64,000 nt of DNA from Dasyornis broadbenti (Eukaryota; Chordata; Aves; Passeriformes; Dasyornithidae), in assembly GCA_013397935.1 (NCBI GenBank), contig VZRN01004657.1, forward strand, positions 1,137,461-1,201,460, read 5' to 3'. The translations under genes were made by a program, and so were the position numbers. Below, in pieces: positions 47,978 through 62,500 of this stretch. The notes below the pieces were generated by a model, which was not told the origin of the DNA, did not search any database, and was given only the letters and a program-made list of their open reading frames with translations. Position 1 is the first letter of the stretch. Each line of letters starts with the position of its first letter.

Positions 47978-50900
47978 TCGAGAAAGTGGAAAAGAAACTA
48001 TAACACCAGCAAATTTCAGCAGAGGTTTAAAAGATTCAGTTTTCAGTAACAAAATCATTACCATTATCATCTAATTATCCCAGAACATTAACTGAAATGC
48101 AGAACAAATTAATTTGCTTTACAATAACGAATTAGTGGTATTTGAGAGGTGAAAATACTGCAATGTCAGTTTTTTTATTAACAAATTATTTGTTAATTAA
48201 GATGTCAGAAATGTTTAATTTGTACTGCACTAACCTATTACTTCCATGTGACAGCTAAAGGCACTTCAATGATAAATACAACACAATATTTAATTCACTA
48301 ATTCATCATAAATGGATTATTTAATCTGTTTTTCTATAATTAAATATTGATATGTAAGAGCAATTCTGTTCTAATAATGGTATCCCATACCAAAGCAAAA
48401 ATAATTCTAGCTATTATGTCATTTCAGAGTGACTATACTAACGTTCTACTTGTCATAGTGTCAAAGTAACTAAGAATTTAGGATTAAATTACATCACAGT
48501 AAAAAAGGGACAAATTTCAATGATTTCAAAGGAATTATTTCTGTGTATCTTCGGCCAGCTTCTAGTACCCTTTGCTCGTTATGAAATACGTGTTAAATCC
48601 CTGTAACACCTTTGTTGCTTCTTTCCTTATTTTTGCTGAAAGCAATTTGGGCTGGTATATTGAATTATGACATTATAGTATTTAGGTATTTAAAATGCTT
48701 TATAGAATTGCTTTGATGGATTTGAAAGCTCATGTCACCAATTCATTGGATAGTTATGAACAATATTATTGCCTGTATTCTTTATCAGTACCTAGTCTCT
48801 TTGATGTTCCTACATCCTATCTGAATGTTTGAATTTGTATCCTGAAACTGAGTCCTGCAATGCCTTTACAATAGATACACAGTTAACTGCATATTGAATA
48901 TAGGAGAATTCAGATAAATGGATAGTGTTATCTGTGAAACTGTAGTCTGTCTGACTGCGTAGTATTTCCATTTTATTCTGTGCATTTTATTCTTTATTCT
49001 TTACTCTTTATCTGTAGGTATTTTAAAAGAATTTGGACACTAGATAGCGTTCTAGGCCAGAAGAATCCTAGAGTTAGATTAGTTCTAGAGTCTCTAGCTT
49101 CTAAAGTTACTTGAGAGTAAAACCATATAGGAATGATCTTCATTCATTTCTTTGCGCCATAAAAATATCAAAGCAAACTAAAATACTACCTAAAAGTTTT
49201 TATTTTGGAAGACTGTCTAAGAAATTATTTGCAAATATTTGTTTCAGCCTAAGGATCATAGGTGTTAGTAAAAAAAAGAGATTTTGGCCCAAGAATTACA
49301 CTTACAAGACAGCTTTCTGAGCACGTGGACTGCCTGTGGTATTGCAGAGACACTTATGTTAGAGAGAGGCTGCATCAGGCTCAGTCCTGTTCATGAACTT
49401 GCTTTGTTGGACCCATGCAGAATCCCACTGATACCATCAGAGCTCAGGGAGGCATAAAGCCAAACAGCTCAGCAAAGACATATTTGCAAGGATCAGAGTC
49501 TTAGACGGAGAACATGTGAATTTTGCTGGATGGTTCATTAGTTTTTCACAGCTTTGGTGGAGACACAATAAATAACAAAACTATTAGTTTCACAGCTCAT
49601 GGATCACAACCTCCAGGAAAGGACAGAGTCAGCAGGCCAGGGGGACTGTAATAACCCACCAAGGGCTCCCATCATTAGGAGCACAAACTTCCTGTTACAT
49701 GGTGGGGAGGCATCCAGCTGCACTCAGCAGCAGACACCAATTATTTTAGAAGTTTACTTTGCTACAGTACAAGGGTGTAGGATTTTACAGAATAATTCAT
49801 AGGAATGTTAATGATTTATTTTGCCAGTATTTATCAATGCTGCGGCTGTACCTTTAGACTGTTGAAAATGTATCCATAGATTTAAGTGGGTTTGAGAGTT
49901 TAACAAGATATGACCTTGAGAGCAGGTGATCTTTTCCTCTTTCTAATTTTTGAATTGGCAAGAGCAGCATCGATCCCTGTACTTTTCAATGATTGGACTC
50001 ATTTAAAATCTTTATGGTTTAGTTTTTCCTCATGACAGTGTCAAAATAAGGGCAAAGGTAACCAAGATTATGAAAATAGAATACTCTTTTCTTCTGTGCC
50101 CAGGAAAATAGTTATTTCCTACTGATGGTCTCTCTTGGGAAAGAAGAGAGGAAAAGAGAAAACAACAGCTAATCCCATTTTTCCTAGCAGTAGCACACCC
50201 GGAAAGCTCTGACCTACACTGCAACCCCTGCTAGGCAGGGCAAGACTTCCAGGACCATGGCAGGGAGACCTATGGATAAAATAGATGTTCAAAAAGGAGA
50301 TTAAATAAATGGGATTATCTTTAATAGGATCACTCAGTAGGGCAGAAAACTGTTAATGAATACTCCTATGAAAAGCAAACAAACTCCAAATCAAGAATAG
50401 GTTGATGTGACAGGGCTAAGGGGAGTGGAAATTAAGTTCATAATTGGGCTATTTGCCTTGCTGGAGCTTAGTTTAATGGAGGGAATTTAATAAACTTTGT
50501 CCTTGCCTCTTTAAATATTAGACATAAAATGAAGAAGTGGATTTGTTTAAGCTTAGAGAATTTTTACCAAATATGTTTATTATGCAAGACTTAGTAAAAT
50601 GTGCATTCTTACTGACTTGATCAAATGTAGAACTGGTGTAGAATGTGAATTTTTTTTCATAATACCATAGTTTTGTTCTTATGGTAAGCAAAGTTGAAAA
50701 ATTGATCTTTCAGAATGCTAATCCCAGAGTCGTGTCAGGAGCTTTCTGTTCATTACATTTCCTAATCGACTTCCTATTTAAATAAAAGAGTGTAACACCT
50801 CCAAATGTTTCTGTTTGGCTTGTTGAACTGCCTTTCTTTCTTTATAGAGATTTAATGGGGGATTATTTCTCAATTCTTCAGGTACCTGGCAGATGATGCC

Positions 50901-51759
50901 TCGCAGATAAAGTCCATAAAAAGGCTCAATAGAAGGGAAGGGAGCACTGCAATGTAGAAGAGGAAATCTTCAATGGATCTAAGGCTCAGAAATAAGTATG
51001 GTACCTTGTATTACTTATAGGGCAAGGTGTTGCAAGAAAATGTTGAACTGATTAGTTCAATAAACAAAACAATTCTGATGGACAACATATTTTATATCAA
51101 TTTCACTGAGAAAGAAGACTTTTAAGCCTAGATTATATTCCAATTTTAAGCCTAAACTTTTCAAAAATGACTGATTAGGTGTAAAATGTTCACCAGCTAC
51201 ATATTAAATTATCCCTTGCTGGTTAGTAGGTTGAAGTTTGATGCCATTACGTTTGACAAGCAGTAGAAATTCTGGAGTGTGAATTAGGTTCATTGACAGA
51301 ATATGTTCAGAAACTTCTGTCCCTAAACCAGTAATTTTAACACATCTAACATCTGTATTACATTAGATTTAATTCATACAGAATAATTCCAGTCATTTAC
51401 AGTAAGTATTGAAAGCAATTTAAAACATATGTCTCATAAACTGTCTGCCATAATCTATGTAGGTTCTTTGCTACAGCACAGATGCTTGTCTTCAGGATGC
51501 TAAAGAATGGGTTTGAGCATGTTTTTGCATTTAATGAAACTCTTATAGAGTTTCTTTCAGTTCTTGGCTGCTGTGCATCACATAGAACCAACTTGTCTTG
51601 GGATAAGATATCACAATGACAGGTCACTGGTTGAGCTGGACGAATAAACTGAGCCCACCCTATGAGAACTGGTAAAAACCATTGGTTTATTGATGAATAC
51701 ATCCTTTCGTGGCTGTGTCATGCATTCCAATAGTCATGACAAATTAGCTGTAAATCTGT

Positions 51760-51850
51760 GATTATATTATATTAATTTTATTATTATTATCATCATCATT
51801 ATTATTATACATTATATTATATGCTTATTTATTATATAATTATGTATTAT
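51760..51850. repeat. TTA/TCA microsatellite-like tract
   Basis: Runs of TTA, TATTA and CATCATCAT units on the + strand. Confidence 0.8.
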
Positions 51851-53557
51851 TTATGTAGTTCTGTGTATATAATAAATATATGTGTGACACCTCTGACACC
51901 TGTCCACGGTAATTCTACAGAATATGTTGTAAAATTACTTCCTCTGATTACATCTTCAAATATTCAACTTCTGTCCTTGCTAGCATATACGACAGCCTAT
52001 CTGCCTTTACCTGTTACAACTTTTAAACTATAAAGCTGATAAAAAATTCTGATTTAATTGTGAGAAGTAGGATTTTCCCATCCTTGTAGTAAAAGCAGCT
52101 ATCACTAACTATTCACTTGACTGTCATTCTTTCTTTTTCTAGGAAAAAAAAAATTCAGGAATGACATTGGATATAAACTAATTGAAAAAGAAGAAGGAAG
52201 AGATGTGAAGCATGGGATACATTGCTATTTATACACTTTCTGGGTACTAACTAAGCTGTTCTAATTCTCTTCTTAAGTGGGCAATGGAAAACCTGATCTC
52301 AATACTCTAGTCTCCAGGAGAACAGAACACAGTTATGTTCTTTGTCCTGGTACTGTGAGAAAAAGAGATAAATTATTAAAAAGAGTAATTTAGGTTCTTA
52401 GGACTTCAGGGAGAATATGCATTTGCATATATGTACATATAGACAGGTATGTGAGTGTATATTATAGCTAAACTCGGTGTCAGAAAAGACAGATGTTTTT
52501 CTGCCACTGTTAGTTGCAGATAAGATACTTCAGTGCTACTAACAATTAATAAGTTAATTGGTAACTAAATTGCTAATTAGTCATGTTCCTGGCAAAACCA
52601 CAATCAAACCTTTCATTAAAGTAGAAGAAGACAAGAGTTACAGACATTTCATATGAAAAATCCACATACGAATTAATGATCATCCTCCTGACCTTCCAGA
52701 AACATCTTTCCAAAACCTATGAGAAACCTACAAGGAAACAGGAATCTAAATCAGTAGTCCCTAAGGTAGTTAAGCATTGGTTGCTAAAGTAAAGAACTCT
52801 TTGTTGCCTGAACATTTCCCTTGATTTAACTTGGAAAGGTTGCTGGAAAATTGTTTGAGTTGCCCTTTTTCTGTCCAGTGATTTCTGTGTAGTCCACATC
52901 TAAGTAAATATGTAATCACAACAGCATAGAATTATATTAAAATCTGACTCTAGGATAGTGGAGACTTTGATTGCCTTGCCTTTTTACAGTTGAGAGATAT
53001 TTTAAAGAGCAAAGAAGAGAAGACAAGCTATTCTGGTTCATTCTAGTTCTCAGCACACTACAAAATATTGTCTAGATGAAATCTGATTCTCATAAAACAA
53101 GTACAAATCAAACACTATATTGAATGATATATGAGAGAAACAACTACGAGGAAGAGAGTAAAACAAAATTTCAAAGAAAATGCACATTGGAATTCCTATA
53201 GTTTGTGGAGCACATCTGTACCACTGAATACAGAAAATTTGATTCTCAATGCAATTCTGACATTTCACACTTATTTTACTAAGAATCAAATCGGCATATT
53301 ATGAAACAACCTACAAAATCACTCTCCATTAAGTAAAAACGCATTTCAGCCTTGGTGATAATTCATTACCTTCCACATAGAATAAAAATTTGCATCAGCC
53401 TCAATGGTTTTCTTTCACTGCCAGTGAGATTATATATTAAGTTCTATAGAAATAATTTTTATAGGCTTCCTTTTGGCCACACTTATAGTGTGAATGATAT
53501 TCAGTACGATACCAGATTGAATTCCTGTTACACATTATAAAAGACACCTAGAAGGCA

Positions 53558-53620
53558 TCTCCTCCCCTCCCCTCTCCTCTCCTTCTTCCTATTTTTCTGC
53601 CTCCTTCCTTTCTCTCTCTT
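53558..53620. repeat. Pyrimidine-rich (CT)n tract
   Basis: About 60 bases almost wholly C and T (CTCCTCCCC, CTCTCCTCTCC, TTCTCTCTC). It could form triplex DNA but is otherwise ordinary simple repeat. Confidence 0.75.
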
Positions 53621-56327
53621 GCTTTATACCAAATCTTGCAAAGAATTTCTGAGGTACTAGAAAACGGATAATGAATGTACAGAGATTTGAATAATCAGCC
53701 AGTTCCAAGAAAAATATTGGAACAAGTAGTCATTGTACTGCAGTGTTACCTGAATTCTCCTTCCCAATTTCTAAGAACAGATTTTACTCTAATGGACTAT
53801 GGAGACTGTGTAAGCCTATATAAATTTGTCCTTTGAACATATATTTTCACAAATATACAGTGTTATATCACAGATACATACACACAGTTATTTAACAGAT
53901 AAGGGAATACATAAATGTTAGGCCATTTAATATTTCTATTTATTATTTTTTTACTGAAAATTACTTCCAGTCTTCAGTTTTAATCTTTCTTTTCCAGTGA
54001 TGAAGTTGATATGTCTTGAAGATACCATCTATATGAAAAATTTATGGAAGAATAATACACAAATATAAAAAGTCAGAATAACAGGGAATGTGAGCAGAAT
54101 TAGATGCAGAATGCTTGAGTTTTGAGACTTCAAATAACAAAATTTCTATCTTAACTTGGGAAAACGAATGAAATTTCTTATCTGTGTATTTTACTTCACA
54201 GAGGCAAAAGTATTTCTGAATCTACTCCATTTACTGCTATGAGGGGTTTCTTTTGCCATTGGTTCCCATGAGCTTGATTTGAGATCAAGACAAATAGTAC
54301 TTTGAAGCATTTGTTGATTGAAAAAAGAAGTGTCTGATTATTTTTTTTTACTCATCTCCTTCAAAGGCTTATAGGGGCCTTTCTTTAGACAATATATAGA
54401 GTTTTGAGTGTCTCTGATCTTTGCAATTGTCATCTTGCCATATTCAGATAAGGTTTTCTGCACTTTGTCAAGAAATGTGTGACTGACACTGATACAGCAG
54501 CCCACACATATCTGTAGCTAACTGAGAAGGTGGCAGCCTGTTGAGACAGAAGATTTCTTATATAGAAACTATGTAAAAGTCTTAATCCTTCTTCCTGTAG
54601 AGGTCGGTTGGAGTTTTGCATTTGATTTTGTGGAAACCAAATTGGTCCCCAGTTGAATAGAAAACAATCACTCACTGTATAGTGAGAATTTATATTCTGC
54701 AAAAAAGTATACATTATTAAAAGGGACTGACACATAGGGGTCACTGAGCAATTTTAGTAGCCTACAGATCATTACATTTATTACTCAATTTTTTTTCCTT
54801 TTATGCAAGAAAAACTCACAGTGACTTCAGTAAGAGTTTTTCTTACTTAAGGAGTACAGAACTGAGTACTTAGTTGAGAACGAAAGCAACATTAATGATT
54901 TCCATATGTTATTGCATAAACCTCATTCACATGTTTTTGATTTAAAAGATTATAAAACAGAAAACAAAAATATTCTGTGTAACTTTTTGTGAGAAGCAGA
55001 AATGCTCTAAAGATCACGGATGAGAACAATTGGATTTTAGTTACATGTGCAGTAATTGTTTGAACCCTGGAAATCATTTCTACAAAATAGTCTCTTGTTC
55101 TTTTTGTTCAGTCTATCTGTCTTACATACTGTTTCCATTCTCTTGTCTTCGCCTTTATTATTTCCAAAAACCCTGTGGGGATATTATGTCAGCACTTCTT
55201 GACCTCATGCGGTGAAGTTGTCAATGTTGAATTAAACATTTTTTTAATATAACCATACCAATCCCATGCACAGATCTTCCCTGCAACATCCTTGATCATG
55301 TAGTGAGGTGAAAATACATAGGAAAATGCTGTAACTGAACTACAGTGAGAATGTGGGAGCTTACAGACAAATTTAAACTTGTTAAATAAATTATAACTCA
55401 AAATATGAGTAGTGTTCGGCTCTTATTTTTATGCAGAAATCCTTAAGCAGAGACAAAATCCCCTGTCCAAAGACAAGGAATTGCAAACACAGCAAGATTA
55501 AAATTCAAAATAGAAATAAAACCTTTTGCCACTGAATCTGTAAATAATATTAGCAGCATCCTTAGGTACTGAAAATAGTAATAGTAAACTTTTTTTTTTC
55601 TATTTTTTAAAAATAAAATCCACACCAGAATATAATATAACCCACTCCTATAAGGATAACTGTCCAAAATGGACTTCTACTTCGATCTTGGTATCTGGAA
55701 TTTGAAATTATTTGTACTTATTTGTACATTCTAGCTTAAGTTTCTCTCCATGGCCATTATTTGGGTTCCTCTGCCAGATAGCTGTAGCCAGACAGCATGA
55801 ACACAGCTCCAATTTTTGCATTTACTGTATTCAAAATTTAGCTTGTAATATACCTGGATGTGAACCATGTAAAACTGTGTAAGCCTTAGATCATAATACA
55901 AGCAGCTCATCTTTTTCTTCACATTTATTTAATGAACTGTGCTGTGTTTTTTCTCTTACAGATGAAGTGAGGGGAGAAAGCATGAATACGGTAGTCTTCT
56001 AATGAGCTGTGTTCATACCAGACTAGCAGTTTTCAAGCAAACATTCTGTGGCTGGAGATTTAGGTCAGTAGGTCAAGAATTACTCTTTTAGAGAAAAAAA
56101 AGCTGACACTGACTGACAAGGCTGTAAAATTTAGTAGCACACGTTGAGGCAGATGTATAAAACCTGCAAATAATGCAAGTTGAAATGAAATAAAAGGATC
56201 AAGGAACTGGAAACATCTCCTATCCCCTTCCTTTGTATTGCCACATTTTTAAGAGCATTGAGGAAGAAAAGTCAGTAGGACAAGAAGAATAAGCAATCAT
56301 AATTTCAAAATTTTATACATATTAGAA

Positions 56328-56400
56328 ATAAATATAAAACATATAAATATATACAATATAAAATATAATATCTAATATACAAATAAATATTTGTATAAAT
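56328..56400. repeat. AT-rich low-complexity tract
   Basis: Repeated AATATA, AAATAT and TATAAA units. Confidence 0.75.
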
Positions 56401-58310
56401 CAAAATAGAAAAAACCCTCAAAAGGTGTAACTCAGTAAGAAGAATCTCTCATTGAAATGTTATTGTCTTAATGTTGACAGTAAGTGAACATGGCATTAAA
56501 AATTAGAGTTGGGGGTTCATCTTGAACACCTCTTTTCATTGCCCTTGGTTCATCTGAAGTTTCCAGCAAAACAGACCAGCAGCTTATGCCCCATCCAGAA
56601 GCAAGAAGTCCTTACAGTCTCTAGGGATACATTCTACTTACTGACTTTCTACAAGTTTTTGCTTTCTAGGTAGGCATCCAAATTCAATGTAAACCTCTGA
56701 GTGTTTTTATAGGAATTCAATACTGTTTGCTCCACCTAAAAGTACTAGTAGTTGCTCACTATATAAAGAGTCGAAAAAATGTGTATGCTCATCCTCATCT
56801 ACCTACAATGATGTAATTAGAAAATTAAAAGGAAACATTGTATACAATGTATTTCCTGGGGTACACTGCAGGGCTATTTTAAACATATAGTCTGTTATTG
56901 TACTATTAGTGAAAATTACTCTGAGGCCTTTCTAGCATGTAGATAAAATGACAACAAAGATCAACTTGAAAATAGATAGTTTGGATCAAGACTTCTTTTA
57001 AAAATTACTCTCCAAGCCCTCTGCATTTGTTTTTCTTTTGGTGGCAGAACATTGGTCTCAATGTGTCAAAGACTAAAGAAATATCAGTTTGACAGAAGGA
57101 TTTAGTTAAAGAGTGCACGTTGTTAACAGAGGTGGTAGTAATAATGTACGGAGTGTTATATATACACTTGGCCTTGCTTCCAGCTGTTTGGCTTCACAGT
57201 TATCATGTGCACTGTGAAATAAATAAATCTTTCAATAACACAGCAAAACATTTTGGAGTCCATCAGTTACTCTTTTTGAAGATGAAAGGAAAGTTTCCTT
57301 TCACTATTAATTTTGAGGTACTACATAACTTCTATTGGGTAAATCAAAAAAAATTAGAATGACCAGGGTTGATTTTTGAGAGTGAACTTAGAAGTTAGTT
57401 CAAGAAAATCCATTATTTTTCCCTATATACAAACATACTCACTGTTTAAAAGTTCTTAGCTTCCCAGAAGTAAATAAAATTTCAAGTCAGTAGTACAATT
57501 AATATTATTTCAGAGTCTTCTATTCTGATGCTGATTTAAATCTCGACAAGTATAAGAGAAAATACTGACAAATTCAGCTTTTGGGAAAATTGTCTCAGGT
57601 CTCATCAGAAAGATGTCTGCATTTTCCAAATTTCTGTCCTGATTTCTTTCCTTTTTTTTCTTTTTAAATGTCAGGTGTTCTCCAAAATGCATTTGATGGA
57701 AGTTCTTTAAGGTGGCTTTATAATTTTTGCAATAGAGTTGAGGGATCATATGTTTAATAGGAAGGCATGTCTACTTCTTGAGCTATTTCTCATACATGTG
57801 TATAAACACTTTATAACATAACTCATACCCATGTTTTCACCTAGGAAGGACTGCATAGGTCCACAAAAAGAACAGAAACTGAAGATGGAGGTAAATACAA
57901 CATAACATTTGATTTCTAATACTTGGATGGAAGAAAACCCTGTTCTGGCATTATCAAATCCCACAGGGTACAAAACTCTTGTTACTGAGACTCAAGAAAG
58001 TTGAATATTAGATCAAGTATAAGGACATTCTGAACTTGGTAATTCCTGTAAGACACAGCATGTAATGCGCAACACTGAGATTTGAATGTGAAATGCACAA
58101 ATCGTGAAATGTGTTGAAAGAGCTTGGAATTGACTGTAGAAGACTTGATATGCTTAGGCAGATGAGAATCCTGCTTGTGAACATGCATTTAGAGGCTGCT
58201 GTTTTCACCATAAACAGAAACAAGAACTTATCTTGCAAACATCCTGATAATTTTGCCAAGAAATTTAAGAATTAGAAGATAACAGAAAATAAGAGACATT
58301 AAGAGGCTCT

Positions 58311-58326
58311 GTGTGTGTGTGTGTGT
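58311..58326. repeat. (GT)8 microsatellite
   Basis: Eight perfect GT units. Confidence 0.9.
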
Positions 58327-59460
58327 AAATGCCCTAATATCCAGTAAAATGAACTTCTTGTTAAGTCATGATTTTTTCCATCTTTGAATCCAGATTTCAC
58401 TTAGACGAAAGTAATTTCAGAAAAAAGTTCTGTTTGGGACAATGGCCACTGGAGAGTTAGGGTTTAACCAGTCAGCCAGAGCATAGACAGTAACTGTCCG
58501 GGTTTGTCTCTGTTATTCTGTCAAATTACTGTATTTTTGTATTCATCTTACAGCACTACACTTGACCTCATCCTCCTGTCTGAGGTGAAGTCGTTCACCA
58601 CTACTATCTTCTTTTCATCAGTAACGTTTTGTTTTTTTTTTCTGTCTTGCAGTTTATAGTTTCCTTGGTGTGTCTTCTGCAATTGTCTTGTTATGCTACC
58701 AAAAGTTATTTTCTCAATTAATGTGATTTAGTCCATGTCTCAGCTGTTTATTCACATTGTATTGTAAAAAAAAAAAAAGACACAGATGGTCCTGATTCTC
58801 AGTCTGGAAAAGCTCGAATGGAGTTCCAAGGTTGTAGGTAGCTACTTTGAAGATAAAGAACAAAAGAAGAAGACAATAGAAACCTTAAAAAGCCCAGAAT
58901 TTTATTGGTCTAGTTAAGGGATTGAAGTCCAAAAATTATGTGGCTTTTATCTTTACAGATGTTCTGAGAAACAGCTTCTCTTGGTCCAGGTACACCTTTT
59001 ATTTTGGTTACTTGTGTAAGTCACATCCCAATCACAATGCGTGTGGGAGCTCCAAAGGCTAAATAATATTTTACAAGTGGGCTCACTTGTGTAAAGTGCT
59101 AGAATGACTTGCCAAAGACCACAGAGGAAGTTTGGGGCAGAAAAAGAACAGAATATGCATTTCCTACAACCTTGCCCAGTCCTTGAACTACCGCTTCAGC
59201 CTTCTATTTCACTGTTACTGTCATCACCGTGACTCACAAGTCTTCCAATCTGCAGGCAAGCTTAAATGTTTTAGTAATTAGAGTTGGCTAATTTGTAAAA
59301 TAAAGACTTGAAGTATTGAAATAAACTTGCAAAAAAGAGGCTTTGGGCAACTGCAAACACCACTTGTATTCACTAATTATTGCTAATTTTGCAACTTAAC
59401 CCCCTTAAAAGGATTTTTCTGAGAAAAAAAGCCAAGTAGTGCATATTTGTAATACATAAC

Positions 59461-59508
59461 TTTTCTATAACATACTACATACTGCAGTGTGTGCTCTGTT
59501 ATAGAAAA
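59461..59508. repeat. 48-bp near-perfect palindrome
   Basis: Outer 12-bp arms TTTTCTATAACA / TGTTATAGAAAA are exact inverted copies. The 24 bases between them (centre ACTGCAGT) also self-pair except at two mismatches, with two G-T pairs. No loop is left. It could be a tiny decayed inverted-repeat element or a cruciform-prone site. Confidence 0.8.
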
Positions 59509-62500
59509 CTGTCTGGGTTTTTAACTCTCAGTGGATAATTTCACCCATTTTTCATGGGTAAAAACTGATAAACTCTTTTAGCTATTAGGAAATATAAAAG
59601 TATTGTGGTCTTCTGTAAGGAATTCATAGAAAAAACCAGAATGACAATGTTTAATAAATAATTGCATAAGTCTATTTGCACCCCTCAAAGGTTTAGCTTC
59701 TTTCTTGTCTTTTAACTAGATCAAAACAAATTAAACCATTAAATTCAGTTTATGCTGAAGAAATCTAGTGTAGTAGTCATGAGTTCAGAGCTTCTGTTGT
59801 GAACAGAAGCATTTTTGTAATATATTTTAAATATACAGCATTATTTTCTTAAAAATATAATTTTCATAAAATAATATTTTTATGTATCTTAGAATTACTG
59901 TATTTTAAGGGATTTTTTTGCTTATCACTGAAGCTTACCTCACTTGTTGGCACTTTTCTTCCCACTGGAAAACTTTGACGCACATATTTATTGCAGTTCA
60001 CAGTTTTTTATGTTTCATCTGTCACTAAGGTCTCCTTACACAAGTGCAGAAGTATGCAACAAAGAAAAATAATGGCAAGAAAACACATAGACAAACATTT
60101 CTAACACTGCAAGAGAGTTTGATCTGGCATGAGAGATCTGGCATAAAGGTTCAAGTCATGGGGTTAAAATGGGTTCTTTGTTTTTTTTTTCTAAACTCTT
60201 TTCCCTTCTTCTCAGTGATACCATGAAACAAAATCTACTAGTATGGTAAAACATTATGCCGTTGTGTCATAATTTATGTGAATTTATGTATACCCGTATT
60301 CCAGGAACTGCTGCAACTGAGAAAGAAGCCACTCTTACTTTGTGAGGCCAAACTTCATCAATATTTTAAAGAATGATGCAGCTAAGGTAACGAGTTATAA
60401 AAATAATTTTGCATTTTTCAGTTTACTAAAATTCACTTATACTTCTGGGCAAGACAGACCTGTTAGATTTTGCTTTTTAAGTGTCTACAAGTTATAGTAA
60501 TTTTTTCATCAAAAGCTCAGGTCTAAAAGAAAAAGAATAAAACTCTACTGAATGGGAAGACAGATAAGACTGTCTTTACAGTTTTTCTTTGGGGGAAAAA
60601 TCAAGGTCACTCACTCTAATCAGCTGTGACAAGTAGAGTTTGGGCATGGAGTTTGGGTGCACATTGCCTGCTTGTCACTAGTGCAGAGGCGGCCTGGCAC
60701 TAAGTGAAATGGCTTTCTATCTGCTCTTATCTCCTCTTCCACTTCTTTCTAGCGCAAAGCTGCTTTCTAGCACCTTAAAGCTATTTAATTTCATCTGCCT
60801 GACTAAAAGGAAACCAAAATATTAAAAGTTAGAAAGATTTGAAAAAGTGGATTAGGAGCAACCATCCTATGCTTCTCATTTACTGTCCTTTATTTCAGCC
60901 CAGACACTTCCGTGAATGGGCTCAGGTAGATGCTAGCAAGTCAGAATAGTGTGAACAGGAAATTTATGAACAAATCTAAACTGAAAATTTACAGGCAATA
61001 TCTGTTGTAATATCTCCTGGGAAAGCACTTCAGCAGTGCACAAATGTCCTCTGCTCTGAGACAGAGTTCTGCATAGGGCTCTGCTGCTTTCCATGCTCCC
61101 CTCACACACCATGAAGATCACAGTCATTGCCTTACATTCCTTCCTCTTCAAGAAGAAGAAAATGAACTTCCCCATGGTAAAATATACAACTGTGAAGGAC
61201 CAGACAAAATGGTAGATGGATGAGTAAAGAGCTGGAGACCAAGACAAAACAGTCTCTTAATATTTATATATATATATATACACACACATCTTTATAAAAA
61301 GATACATGTGACATTGATCAAAAAGCAAACTATACTGATTTTTTGTAATTTTCCTACTGTATCATACTTAATTCCTCTTTCATGCAAAAAAGAAATTTTT
61401 GCACAAAAATTGGCACAAGCAGCTAGAGAGCTAGACATTCAGAGATGTACAGTACTGACTCCAGCAGGACTTGTGTGCATGAACATCGTTGTAGAGCTGA
61501 GATGTAGTATTTAGCACTGGAATGGTTAAGGATATACTAGGAATGTCTTGTCGTTGAAGCTGCCTAAATATGTTTGAATTATTAGTGGGTTAGCACAGAA
61601 AGCAGGAAGGGTTTCTAAAGCATTTCTTACCCTGTTCGTGTTGTTTATCAAGTTCAGCCAAAGTTAAATGTTATGCTCAATGCACTTCAAGTTTTATAGG
61701 TGGTATGGGGATAGATACATGTAGAGGTCTGCTACTTTCTGCTTGTATTCAGCAATTGCTAACCTTCTTTTGCTTATTATCTAAAGCTGGTCTCCATGGG
61801 TCTCAACTATTTGGGACACATACATTTAGCAACACTCCTATGTTAATATGGTTCTCCTGAGATCACAGCTGGGACACAGCGTTTCTATAGCTGCTTATGA
61901 TTAGATTAAGACTGTTCTCTTTCCAACCTTTACTTCTTATGTCACTGTAGAATCATGAAGCCTGCTTTTGCAACTTGTGCCCACTTAAATTCTGGAAACA
62001 TCTCAGGGAGATGATGGTTTCCTGTGATTTTCTTAATTCTTTTGTGTACGTTGTTTTAATTTGGCTTTTTAATATTTATTTTTAATTACTCCTGCTGTCA
62101 TTTTAAAAAGTTTACTATAAAGATTTATTTTTAAATCACTCTCATTCCTGAAGGAATTACAAAACATCTACATTCACATTCTCTTTCTCTTATTCTCATT
62201 GTGAAAGAGGGAAGTATGTTTATCACTGCATTCATACTAGAGGGTACCATTTGCTTAAAGCTGCTGTCAAAGTTCCTTGCACAACAGCTATTTAACCCAC
62301 TTCAGACGAAATCTGCTGTGCTGCTGTAAACTTACTAAGTACTGCATGTGCCCTGAATCCACTTATTTTAACTGATAAAAAGGATTAGGCAAACCAGACA
62401 AACATCTTTATCAATGGATACAGAAGGGTGGGCTGAGGAGTCTGAAGTGGAAGATTCAAATTTCCTACACTGATGTTGGTAGATTTCAAAGAGGATGTCC

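Larger units (their letters stand above)
46907..48005 (+). mobile_element. Betaretrovirus-like (class II / ERVK) LTR with primer-binding site, containing an assembly gap
   Basis: Begins TGTCGTGGTTTAAA at 46907. It has a TATA-like CATATTTAAG near 47070, CTGCAGCC/CCATGG modules (47220-47300), GCAATAAATTAG near 47802 as the poly(A) signal, and T-rich U5. At 47960-47977 TGGCGCCCAATGTGCGGC is a two-mismatch form of the tRNA-Lys1,2 primer-binding site (TGGCGCCCAACGTGGGGC), normally just outside an LTR. About 28 bp later comes ATAACA, and the 5-6 bp (A)CCAGC is present on both sides (46901-46906, 48005-48010), as for a target duplication. No gag, pol or env follows. 161 Ns interrupt it. Confidence 0.72.
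48011..59460. other. Intergenic, no gene recognised
   Basis: Long AT-rich stretch with simple repeats only: a 21-bp A/T palindrome (48177-48197), a TTA/TCA tract (51760-51850), a pyrimidine tract (53558-53620), AT-rich low complexity (56328-56400), a palindrome at 56831-56856 and (GT)8 at 58311-58326. ORFs are all under about 105 codons and unconvincing. Confidence 0.6.
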
